Below, in pieces: positions 1 to 5,593 of a stretch of DNA of 9,781 nt. The stretch lies in NCBI GenBank assembly GCA_018713405.1, contig DVOR01000251.1, positions 1 to 9,781 of the forward strand, written 5' to 3'. The first letter of the stretch is position 1. Every line of letters begins with the position of its first letter. The notes beneath the pieces were generated by a model, which worked only from the letters and a program-made list of their open reading frames with translations, was not told the DNA's origin and did not search any database. This DNA comes from Candidatus Spyradenecus faecavium (GTDB lineage Bacteria > Verrucomicrobiota > Kiritimatiellia > RFP12 > DVOR01). Both the position numbers and the translations under genes were made by a program.

Positions 1-629
1 ATGTAGGGGGGGTTGGAGACGATGAGGTCGCAGGAGGCGGGGGGGAGGCCGGCGGCGCCGTCGCCGGGCTCGCAGGCGACGCGGTCCCCGACGCCGTTGG
101 CCGCGGCGTTGGCGCGGGCGAGCGCGAGGGCGTCGGGGGAGAGGTCGACGGCGCGGACCTGAAGGGGGCGGCCTTCGGCTTTGGCGGCGAGGGCAAGGGC
201 GATGGCGATGGCGCCGGTGCCGGTGCCGATGTCGGCGGCTTGGCGGGCGGCGGGCCAGAGGGGGTGGCTCAGGACGCGCTCGACGAGGCCCTCGGTCTCG
301 GGGCGCGGGATGAGGGCGCCGGGGGCGACGCGGAGCTCGGCGCCGAGGAAGGGCCAGTGGCCGACGACGTATTGGAGGGGCTCGCCGGCGGCGACGCGGC
401 GGAAGGCCCCGCGGAGGCGGGCGACGGCCTCGGGGGCGGGGCGGTCGGCGCGGCGGAGGAGGAGCGCGGCGCGGCGCAGGCCGATGGCCTCCTCGACGAG
501 AATCTCGGCCTGGGTGGGGGCCTCGTCGGGGGGGACGCCGTGGCGGATGAGGTAGGCCGCGCCGCGGTCGACCAGGTCGCCAAGGGTGAGGGGGGCCTCA
601 GAAGGGCATGTCGTCGTCTCGGACGTCAT
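1..629 (-). CDS. prmC: Peptide chain release factor N5-glutamine methyltransferase PrmC (3'-truncated by window edge)
   Basis: PrmC (HemK) uses S-adenosylmethionine to methylate the glutamine of the GGQ motif in release factors RF1/RF2, improving termination in the cytoplasm. The 209 complete residues visible contain an N-terminal helical substrate-binding region (about 14-95), IPRPET at 107-112, the SAM-binding loop GTGTG at 135-139, an acidic VDLS at 161-164, and the catalytic NPPY at 206-209 right at the window edge. About 70-80 residues of the usual 280-290 are missing only because the window ends. The chosen ATG at 629 lies inside the end of the upstream DUF3127 gene, giving a 32-nt overlap. 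It is the only in-frame ATG near the conserved TLGDL start region, but no clear ribosome binding site precedes it, so translation is probably coupled. It is the last visible gene of the minus-strand operon. The family call is very secure; the start is moderately so. Confidence 0.93.
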   Translation of the reverse strand, partial: MTSETTTCPSEAPLTLGDLVDRGAAYLIRHGVPPDEAPTQAEILVEEAIGLRRAALLLRRADRPAPEAVARLRGAFRRVAAGEPLQYVVGHWPFLGAELRVAPGALIPRPETEGLVERVLSHPLWPAARQAADIGTGTGAIAIALALAAKAEGRPLQVRAVDLSPDALALARANAAANGVGDRVACEPGDGAAGLPPASCDLIVSNPPY

Positions 630-957
630 CTGGGGCGAAGTCGTCGGCGGGCTGGGGGATGGGCTCGCTGGAGGTGCCGTCGGGCTCAAGGCGCTCGAGC
701 TTGAAGGCCTGGAGGTCGGTGTAGTAGCGGCCCTGGTAGAGGTTTCCGCGGAGGGAGAAGGTGACGCGGACCTTGTCGCCGGGCTTGACGGTGTCGAGGA
801 GGGCGCAGTTGCCCTTGACCATCGCCAGCTTGATGTCCTGGGGGTAGCGGTCGTCGTCCTCGGTGACGACGAACTCGCGCTTGGTGAAGCCGCTGGGGAA
901 GGTGCGGGTCTCCATGACCTCTTTGAGGGTGCCTTCCAGTTCGAATGCTTTGCTCAT
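598..957 (-). CDS. DUF3127 OB-fold protein with SSB-like acidic C-terminal tip
   Basis: This 119-residue protein matches the DUF3127 family, small OB-fold proteins best known from Bacteroidota and some PVC bacteria. The fold region spans about 1-90: EGTLKEVMETRTF, the KREFVVTEDD strand, a YPQDIKLAMVKG segment and the GRYYTDLQAFKLER strand typical of the family. Residues 92-113 form an acidic, proline-containing linker. The last six residues, DDDMPF (114-119), look like the SSB C-terminal tip (consensus DDDIPF) that binds replication and repair proteins. The family has no firmly established function; binding of single-stranded nucleic acid and recruitment of partner proteins is inferred from fold and tail. 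The start is supported by an AAAGGAA ribosome binding site 6-12 nt upstream. It lies 9 nt after purB and overlaps prmC. It is not the main replicative SSB, since it is short and lacks the typical SSB core sequence. Confidence 0.85.
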   Translation of the reverse strand: MSKAFELEGTLKEVMETRTFPSGFTKREFVVTEDDDRYPQDIKLAMVKGNCALLDTVKPGDKVRVTFSLRGNLYQGRYYTDLQAFKLERLEPDGTSSEPIPQPADDFAPDDVRDDDMPF

Positions 958-966
958 GGCGTTCCT

Positions 967-2328
967 TTAGGGTTCTTGTGCGAGGGATTCCGCGAGGCCG
1001 ACGTAGGCGGCGGGGGTGAGGGCGAGGAGGCGGTCCTTGGCGGCCCGGGGGACGTCGAGGGACTCGACGAAGGCGCGGATGCCAGCGGCGTCGATGGCGT
1101 GGCCGCGGGTGAGGGCCTTGAGCTTCTCGTAGGCGTTGGGGACGCCATAGCGGCGCATGACGGTCTGGATGGGCTCGGCGAGGACCTCCCAGTTGGCGTC
1201 GAGGTCCGCGGCGAGGCGGTCGGCGTCGGGGGTGACGCGGCCCAGGCCGCGGAGGGTGCTGGCGATGGCGATGAGGGTGTAGGCGAAGCCGACGCCGATG
1301 TTGCGGATGGCGGTGGAGTCGGTCAAATCGCGCTGCATGCGGGAGACGGGGAGCTTGCGGGCGAGGTGGCCGAGGACGGCGTTGGCCAGGCCGAGGTTGC
1401 CCTCGGAGTTCTCGAAGTCGATGGGGTTGATCTTGTGGGGCATGGTGGAGGAGCCGACCTCCCCGGCGACGGCCTTCTGGCGGAGGTAGCGCATGGAGAC
1501 GTACATCCAGACGTCGCGGTCGAAGGAGAGGAGGATGGTGTTCCAGCGTTGGAGGGCGTCGAAGAGCTCGGCCATGCCGTCGTGGCTCTCGATCTGGGTG
1601 GTGAGGAGGTTCTGCGTGAAGCCGAAGCCCTCGATGACGCGGCGGGAGAGGGCCTTCCAGTCGACCTCGGGGGCGGCGGAGAGGTGGGCGTTGAAGTTGC
1701 CCACGGCGCCGCTCATCTTGGCGGGGAGGCGGACGGCGTCGACCTGCTCGGCCTCGCGGCGGAGGCGGTGGGCGAAGACGGCGAGCTCCTTGCCCAGGGT
1801 GGTGGGGCTGGCGGGCTGGCCGTGGGTGTGGGCGAGCATGGGCAGGGCGCGCGTCTCGGCGGCGAGGGCGTCGAGGGCCTCCATGAGCTTGCCGCGGGCC
1901 TCGCGGAGGATGTCCAGGCCGTCGCGCAGCTGCAGGGCGTGGGCCATGTTGTTGATGTCCTCGGAGGTGCAGGCGAAGTGGACGAACTCGGCGATGCCGG
2001 CGCAGCCCTGGGGCAGGCGCTCGCGGATGAAGTACTCCACCGCCTTGACGTCGTGGCGGGTGGTGGCCTCGATGGCCTTGACGCGCTCGGCGTCGGCCAG
2101 GGAGAAGCCGTCGGCGATGGCCTGGAGGGCGGCGCGGTCGGCGGGGGTGCAGGCGCACTCGGGGAGGGCGGGCTCGTCGCAGAGCGCCAGGAGCCAGGCA
2201 ATCTCGACCTGGACGCGGCGGCGGATGAGGCCGAACTCCGAGAAGACGGCGCGCAGGGGGGCGGTCTTGTCCGCGTAGCGGCCGTCGATGGGGCTGACGG
2301 CGGTGAGGGGGGAGAGGGTCAGGTCCAT
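967..2328 (-). CDS. purB: Adenylosuccinate lyase (E. coli-type PurB)
   Basis: PurB catalyses two fumarate-releasing steps of purine synthesis: SAICAR to AICAR, and adenylosuccinate to AMP. The 453-residue length equals that of the E. coli-type enzyme (about 456). The N-terminus LTAVSPIDGRY is diagnostic of this subgroup. The general-acid histidine is in THGQPA (His169), and the fumarase/aspartase signature loop GSSTMPHKINPIDFEN begins at 292 and carries the catalytic serine (293 or 294). HFACTSEDINN at 117-127 and EVLAEPIQTVMRRYG at 381-395 are also well conserved. No key residue is missing. The start at 2328 is preceded by AAGGAA, which overlaps the dnaJ stop codon, and the two genes are 9 nt apart, so coupled translation is likely. 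Linkage to grpE-dnaJ is unusual and probably reflects operon packing rather than a shared pathway. The enzyme would act as a cytoplasmic homotetramer. Confidence 0.97.
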   Translation of the reverse strand: MDLTLSPLTAVSPIDGRYADKTAPLRAVFSEFGLIRRRVQVEIAWLLALCDEPALPECACTPADRAALQAIADGFSLADAERVKAIEATTRHDVKAVEYFIRERLPQGCAGIAEFVHFACTSEDINNMAHALQLRDGLDILREARGKLMEALDALAAETRALPMLAHTHGQPASPTTLGKELAVFAHRLRREAEQVDAVRLPAKMSGAVGNFNAHLSAAPEVDWKALSRRVIEGFGFTQNLLTTQIESHDGMAELFDALQRWNTILLSFDRDVWMYVSMRYLRQKAVAGEVGSSTMPHKINPIDFENSEGNLGLANAVLGHLARKLPVSRMQRDLTDSTAIRNIGVGFAYTLIAIASTLRGLGRVTPDADRLAADLDANWEVLAEPIQTVMRRYGVPNAYEKLKALTRGHAIDAAGIRAFVESLDVPRAAKDRLLALTPAAYVGLAESLAQEP

Positions 2329-2337
2329 GGGGGTTCC

Positions 2338-3522
2338 TTACTTGTTCTTGTGCTGCTCGCGGGCGGCCTTGAAGGCGTCGGAGGCCTTGTCCTGGGCGGC
2401 GCGCTCGGGGAAGTTGCGGTCGGTCTCGGCGTGGCGGAGCTTCTCGAGGAGCTTGGATTGCTCGCCGGTGAGGCCCTGCGGCGTCTCGGCCACCAGGACG
2501 ACGATGAGGTCGCCCTGCGGGAAGCGGCCGACGGCGGGCACGCCCTGGCCGCGCAGGCGCTGCATGGTGCCGTTGGGGGTGCCGGGGCGGACCTTGAGGG
2601 TGGCGGTGCCGTTGGGCGTCTCCACGCGCAGGTCGCCGCCGAGGGCCAGCAGCGTGGGCGAGACGCTGCGGCGCAGGATCAGGTCCTGCCCGTCGCGCTC
2701 GAAGAGGTCGCTCTCGGCCACGGAGCAGTGGACGATCAGGTCGCCGCGCGGGCCGTTGTTGGGGCCGGCGTTGCCCTTGCCCGCGACGGGGAAGGCCATG
2801 CCGTGGGCCACGCCCGCGGGGATGCGCACGTCCACCGTCTCGTCGGAGGCGACCAGGCCGTCGCCGCCGCACTTGGCGCACGGCTTCTCCACCACGGTGC
2901 CCTCGCCGTGGCACACGGGGCAGGTCTGCTGCATCAGGCCGAAGAAACCGCGGCTACGCACGGCGCCGGTGCCGTTGCACTGCTTGCAGGGCACGCGCTT
3001 GGAGCCCTTGGCCGTGCCGGAGCCGCCGCAGTCTGGGCACGCCACCGCGGCGTGGACGCGCAGGTGCTCCATCTTGCCGAAGAGGGCCTCCTCGAAGGTC
3101 AGGCGCACCACCTGCTCGGTGTCCTCGCCGCGCTGGGGGCCGGAGTCGCGACGACCGCGGCCGCCGCCGAACCCGCCGAAGTTGAAGCTGAAGCCGCCTC
3201 CGCCGGCGTCGCTGAAACCGCCTTCGAAGAATTGCTTCAAGATGTCGTTGATATCGGACATATCGAAGCCGCCGGCGCCGAAGGCGTTCTTCATGCCCTC
3301 GTGGCCGAAGCGGTCATAGGTCTGGCGCTTCTGCGGGTCGGACAGCACGGCGTAGGCCTCGGAGGCCTCCTTGAACTTGGCCTCGGCCTCCTCCTTGTTG
3401 TCGGGGTTGTGGTCGGGGTGCCACTTCATCGCCAGCTTGCGATAAGCCTTCTTGATGGTGTCGGCGTCGGCGTCGCGCGCCACGCCGAGCACCTCGTAGT
3501 AGTCGCGTTTGCGCTCGGCCAT
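2338..3522 (-). CDS. dnaJ: Chaperone DnaJ (type I Hsp40)
   Basis: DnaJ delivers unfolded clients to DnaK and stimulates its ATPase through the J domain. All type I parts are present in 394 residues. The J domain (about 6-72) has the essential HPD at 35-37. A Gly/Phe-rich linker (about 81-128) contains a DINDILKQFF segment at 90-99. Four zinc-binding CxxCxGxG repeats lie at 162-169, 179-186, 201-208 and 215-222. The substrate-binding C-terminal beta domains follow to about 350, then a charged helical tail. Every zinc ligand is intact. The start at 3522 comes 1 nt after the grpE stop codon, with a strong GGAGGAGG ribosome binding site inside the end of grpE, so the two are translationally coupled. 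dnaK itself is not in this window. No heat-shock operator was recognised. Confidence 0.98.
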   Translation of the reverse strand: MAERKRDYYEVLGVARDADADTIKKAYRKLAMKWHPDHNPDNKEEAEAKFKEASEAYAVLSDPQKRQTYDRFGHEGMKNAFGAGGFDMSDINDILKQFFEGGFSDAGGGGFSFNFGGFGGGRGRRDSGPQRGEDTEQVVRLTFEEALFGKMEHLRVHAAVACPDCGGSGTAKGSKRVPCKQCNGTGAVRSRGFFGLMQQTCPVCHGEGTVVEKPCAKCGGDGLVASDETVDVRIPAGVAHGMAFPVAGKGNAGPNNGPRGDLIVHCSVAESDLFERDGQDLILRRSVSPTLLALGGDLRVETPNGTATLKVRPGTPNGTMQRLRGQGVPAVGRFPQGDLIVVLVAETPQGLTGEQSKLLEKLRHAETDRNFPERAAQDKASDAFKAAREQHKNK

Positions 3523-3523
3523 C

Positions 3524-4117
3524 TTACGCCTCCTCCCCGGCGGGCTGCGCGGCGGGGGCCTCGGGCGCGCCCAGCGACACGATCACCTGCGCCGGGCGCA
3601 GCACCTTGCCGCCCAGCCGCCATCCCTTGCGGAACTGGCTCACCACATGGTCCTTGGGCACCGTGGGGTGCGGCACCGCCGAGAGCGCCTCGTGCGCCAT
3701 CGGGTCGAAGGCCGTCCCCTCGGCCGAGGCGTCGATCACCTCCGCCCCCGAACGCTCCAGCGCCTTGCGGAACTCCTCCGCGATCATCTTCACGCCCTGC
3801 GCGAAGGCGTCCCCCTCGGGGGCGGACTGCAACGCCAGCTCGAAATGGTCGAAGACCGGGATGAGGTCGCCCAGCAGACGCTCGTTCGCGCGGGCCGTGC
3901 GCTCCTCGAGCTCGCGGGCCAGACGCTTCTTCGCGTTGTCGAAATCCGCCACCGTGCGCAGCCACCGCTCCTTCGTCTCGGCCAGCTCGCGCTCCAAGGC
4001 CGCCACATCCGGCTTGGGCGCCTGCTCGGTCGCCTCCTGGGCCTGGGCGGGCGTCTCCTGGGGCTGCGCCTCGGCGCCGCCCTGCTTGTCCTCAACCTTC
4101 ACATCTTCTTCAGCCAT
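3524..4117 (-). CDS. grpE: Nucleotide exchange factor GrpE
   Basis: GrpE is the homodimeric nucleotide exchange factor that releases ADP from DnaK, completing the DnaK-DnaJ cycle. The 197-residue protein has a disordered Glu/Gln/Ala-rich head (1-36) and a long helix predicted as coiled coil (about 38-82). A helical region around LIPVFDHFELAL (85-96) and the C-terminal beta domain complete it; the latter carries GTAFDPMAHEALS (134-146) and GWRLGGKVLRPAQVIVS (165-181), the family signature. The acidic/alanine tail (183-197) is variable in the family. The start has AAAGGAT about 9 nt upstream. That ribosome binding site lies in the only 16 nt between the CCA end of the tRNA-Leu gene and this ATG, so grpE is probably transcribed from the tRNA promoter. 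It is directly followed by dnaJ. Confidence 0.97.
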   Translation of the reverse strand: MAEEDVKVEDKQGGAEAQPQETPAQAQEATEQAPKPDVAALERELAETKERWLRTVADFDNAKKRLARELEERTARANERLLGDLIPVFDHFELALQSAPEGDAFAQGVKMIAEEFRKALERSGAEVIDASAEGTAFDPMAHEALSAVPHPTVPKDHVVSQFRKGWRLGGKVLRPAQVIVSLGAPEAPAAQPAGEEA

Positions 4118-4133
4118 CGTCTTAAATCCTTTC

Positions 4134-4217
4134 TGGTGCCGGAAAGGGGAGTCGAACCCCTACGCCTTGCGGCTGCGGATTTTAAGTCCGCTGTGTCTGC
4201 CATTCCACCATTCCGGC
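4134..4217 (-). tRNA. tRNA-Leu(UAA), CCA encoded
   Basis: On the minus strand an 84-nt class II tRNA folds cleanly. The acceptor stem is GCCGGAA paired with TTCCGGC. The D-arm region TGGTGGAATGGCAGACA is typical of leucine tRNAs. The anticodon stem GCGGA/TCCGC encloses the loop CTTAAAA with anticodon TAA. A long variable arm GCCGCAAGGCG marks class II, and the T arm is AGGGG-TTCGACT-CCCCT. Discriminator A and CCA are encoded at 4137-4134. The tRNA decodes UUA and UUG, codons that are rare in a genome this GC-rich. It is the first gene of the minus-strand transcript, starting about 8 nt after the predicted transcription start and ending 16 nt before grpE. RNase P and a 3' endonuclease would have to separate it from the mRNA. 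Confidence 0.97.
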
Positions 4218-4224
4218 CCCTCAA

Positions 4225-4240
4225 TCGCATTATTATACCA
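4225..4240 (-). promoter_or_regulatory. Extended -10 promoter for tRNA-Leu-grpE operon
   Basis: Reading the minus strand, TGGTATAAT (4240-4232) is an exact extended -10 element (TGnTATAAT), placed so that transcription would start near 4225, about 8 nt before the tRNA 5' end. A possible -35, TTGCAC, lies about 20 bp upstream. That is longer than optimal, but an extended -10 can compensate. The short AT-rich box stands out in otherwise GC-rich sequence. No inverted repeat of the CIRCE type was seen around it, so HrcA control is not supported. Confidence 0.75.
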
Positions 4241-4250
4241 CACCGCGCAA

Positions 4251-4499
4251 CCCCTCCGTGCAAGGAGGGGAAGCTTGGAAGTTTGGAGGCTTGGAAGTTT
4301 GGATAGGACCTCACCGGTCGCCCCGCAGGGGCGTCCTGAATCTCCTGCATCTCGTGAATCTCCTGCGTGCCGCCGGGGAGAGGGCCTTGGCCCTACCGCG
4401 CCGCCTGGCGTGTCCCGGTCAGGCACGTCCGCAGGACGTGCCATGCGGGTGCAGGGGGTGCCCACCCCCTGCCGGGGCGTGGGGCGGCGCCCCACACCA
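4251..4499 (+). repeat. Composite intergenic repeat, copy A (tandem repeats plus palindromes)
   Basis: This gene-free stretch is built from modules. A 7-bp-stem palindrome (4251-4270) comes first. Next are two 14-mers GCTTGGAAGTTTGG (4273-4286, 4289-4302; period 16). Four 9-bp units related to TCCTGAATC follow (4334-4369). Three palindromes end it: GGCACGTCC-GCA-GGACGTGCC (4422-4442), 10-bp arms around CC (4451-4472), and 7-bp arms around GGC (4479-4495). The same module order recurs in inverted orientation at 6257-6463, and the 30 bp of the 16-bp-period module are identical between copies. The hairpins could act as transcription terminators or RNA stabilisers, but no adjacent T-tract makes this clear. 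It resembles dispersed REP/MITE-like intergenic elements. Confidence 0.75.
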
Positions 4500-4532
4500 C
4501 CCCCCATTCTGCATAAGTCCACATCTTTTTCC

Positions 4533-4620
4533 GAAACCCTTAAGGGTCTGCCTCGAAACCCTTAGGGTTTCACCTCAAAACCCTTAGGGTTTCACCTCCG
4601 ACCCCTTAGGGTTTCGCGGA
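4533..4620. repeat. Four tandem 22-bp palindromic repeats at the recombinase 3' end
   Basis: Four units of exactly 22 bp lie head to tail: 4533-4554, 4555-4576, 4577-4598 and 4599-4620. The core is the palindrome AAACCCTTAGGGTTT followed by a CACCTC-like spacer. Units 2 and 3 differ only at their first base; units 1 and 4 are degenerate. The recombinase stop codon (4584-4586) falls inside unit 3, so the last residues of that protein are encoded by units 3 and 4. A 22-bp period is about two helical turns, which fits binding of a dimeric protein on one face of DNA. The hairpins could alternatively end transcription of the recombinase. Which role applies cannot be told from sequence. Confidence 0.85.
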
Positions 4621-5207
4621 GGGGGAGGGGCGGCCAGGAAGCGCCGGAGGGTCTCCACGCTGACGTGCAGGCGGCGGGCGATGCGGGCACGCGGGAGCCC
4701 CTGCGCCAAGAGCCGGCGCACCGTGTCGGCGTGCGGGGTGAGGCGCGAGCTCCGGCTGCCCTCGGGCCGGCCCAGCCGCCCACCCTCCGCGCGGCGCCGC
4801 GCCAAGGCCTCGCGCGTGCGCTGGGAGATGAGGTTGCGCTCAATCTCCGCCGAGATGCCCAGCGCGAAGGCCAGGACCTTGCTCGGGATGTCGTCGCCCA
4901 GGCGGTAATTGTCCTTGATCGTCCACACGCGGATGTCACGCTGCAGGCAATGGTTGAGCACCTCCAGGATCATGAAGAGCGAACGGCCCAGACGCGACAG
5001 CTCCGAGCAGAGCAGCAGGTCGCCGCCGTGCGCGTGCCGCAACAGCTTGCCCAGCCGCCGCCGCCCCCACGGCTTCGTCCCCGAGACGGTCTCCTCGATC
5101 CAGCGGTCGATGCGGAGCCCCTGATGGGCACAGAAGCGTTTGATTTCGAAACGCTGGTTCTCGACGGTCTGCTTGTCGGTGGAGACGCGGATATAGCCGT
5201 AGGTCAT
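4584..5207 (-). CDS. Serine site-specific recombinase, Mpi-like DNA invertase/resolvase
   Basis: This 207-residue small serine recombinase starts with YGYIRVSTDKQTVENQRFEI, closely resembling the Bacteroides Mpi family of DNA invertases. The catalytic domain covers about 1-140: Arg7 and nucleophile Ser9, the SELSRLGRSL arginine motif (68-77), a TIKDNYRLGDDIPSK segment (96-110), and the AEIERNLISQRTREAL dimer helix (120-135). GRLGRP (143-148) links to a helix-turn-helix at about 160-192 (VRRLLAQGLPRARIARRLHVSVETLRRFL). The family cuts DNA through a phosphoserine link and inverts or resolves segments at short sites. The ATG at 5207 matches the family N-terminus; a 97-codon in-frame extension upstream is low-complexity and rejected. 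The C-terminal PRNPKGSEVKP is encoded by the 22-bp repeats. It lies head to head with the EcsC gene. Membership is secure; whether it inverts, resolves or transposes is inferred. Confidence 0.93.
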   Translation of the reverse strand: MTYGYIRVSTDKQTVENQRFEIKRFCAHQGLRIDRWIEETVSGTKPWGRRRLGKLLRHAHGGDLLLCSELSRLGRSLFMILEVLNHCLQRDIRVWTIKDNYRLGDDIPSKVLAFALGISAEIERNLISQRTREALARRRAEGGRLGRPEGSRSSRLTPHADTVRRLLAQGLPRARIARRLHVSVETLRRFLAAPPPPRNPKGSEVKP

Positions 5208-5261
5208 TGGGGTCTTTCCCTGGGTGTGGAGGTGTCGTTGTCCATGCGCTGGCGATGCGCC

Positions 5262-5298
5262 GGCCCCCATTGTACCGATTGCCCGCCCACCTTGCCAC
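5262..5298 (-). promoter_or_regulatory. Candidate promoter for the recombinase
   Basis: On the minus strand TACAAT (5274-5269, five of six matches to the -10 consensus) follows GTGGCA (5298-5293, four of six to -35) with an 18-bp spacer. Transcription would start near 5262, about 55 nt before the recombinase ATG. A weak purine stretch AGGGAAAGA precedes the ATG. The assignment rests on sequence match alone. Confidence 0.5.
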
Positions 5299-5365
5299 AG
5301 TCCCCCGCGCGCGCCTCCCGGCCCCGCCCGCCGCGCCCCGCCGCCGGGAGGCCCGCGCCCTCCCC

Positions 5366-5434
5366 TTTTGTAAGTCTTTTTTCGCCGAAAGGCCTCCCTG
5401 TAACTTTTTTCTCCCGTTTGTAACTTTTTTCGCC
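5366..5434. repeat. Three T-rich GTAAC direct repeats between recombinase and EcsC gene
   Basis: Three related copies of a TGTAACTTTTTTC-type sequence lie at 5366-5386 (with GTAAGTC), 5397-5415 and 5416-5434. The GTAA cores start at 5370, 5400 and 5420, so spacings are 30 and 20 bp. They sit 160-230 bp upstream of the recombinase ATG in its divergent spacer. Small serine recombinases often have their crossover or accessory sites just upstream of their own gene, so these are candidate recombinase or regulator binding sites. The rest of the 5208-5593 spacer holds GC-rich sequence, two promoter candidates and the EcsC leader; no gene was recognised there. Confidence 0.7.
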
Positions 5435-5454
5435 TTTCGCCTTTTCGCCCCTCC

Positions 5455-5483
5455 TTGCCGAATTGCCCCCGCTGTGATAGACT
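5455..5483 (+). promoter_or_regulatory. Candidate promoter for the EcsC-family gene
   Basis: TTGCCG (5455-5460, four of six to -35) and TAGACT (5478-5483, four of six to -10) are separated by the ideal 17 bp. The -10 is preceded by TGA, giving an extended -10 (TGnTAGACT). Transcription would begin near 5490, leaving a leader of roughly 100 nt. The leader contains a small hairpin and a stem just before the ribosome binding site. Confidence 0.6.
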
Positions 5484-5541
5484 GTTGTGCGTTTTCAAGG
5501 GCCCTTTCGGCCCTCTTGCCCGTAAGCGTTTGTCTGCGGTG

Positions 5542-5580
5542 TGTCTGTTCCCGGACGAATGGGTGCACGTGCGACAGACA
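5542..5580 (+). promoter_or_regulatory. Stem in the EcsC mRNA leader next to the ribosome binding site
   Basis: TGTCTGT (5542-5548) and ACAGACA (5574-5580) form a perfect 7-bp stem enclosing 25 nt that include a partly palindromic GTGCACGTGC. The stem ends one base before the AAAGG ribosome binding site (5582-5586) of the gene starting at 5594. A second small hairpin (AGGGCC/GGCCCT) lies around 5500-5516. Such a placement could modulate initiation, but no known riboswitch class was recognised. Confidence 0.4.
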
Positions 5581-5593
5581 GAAAGGTGACGAA

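Noticed and set aside
586..3864. A 1092-codon open frame on the plus strand
   Set aside because: It is antisense to DUF3127, purB, dnaJ and grpE, which are unmistakable. Its Gly/Ala/Val/Glu-rich translation is the usual artefact opposite GC-rich genes.
4134..4217. The tRNA-Leu gene as an integration site for the island
   Set aside because: The island lies on the 5' side of the tRNA, no duplicated tRNA 3' end was seen, and the recombinase is a small serine type rather than a tyrosine integrase.
4251..4495. CRISPR array or intrinsic terminator in the hairpin-rich spacer
   Set aside because: The repeats are short and lack regular unique spacers, and no cas gene is present. The hairpins have no directly adjoining T-tract.
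5208..5498. N-terminal extension of the recombinase by 97 codons
   Set aside because: The family begins at MxYGYIRVS. The extension is Gly/Arg/Lys-rich and covers promoter candidates and T-rich repeats.
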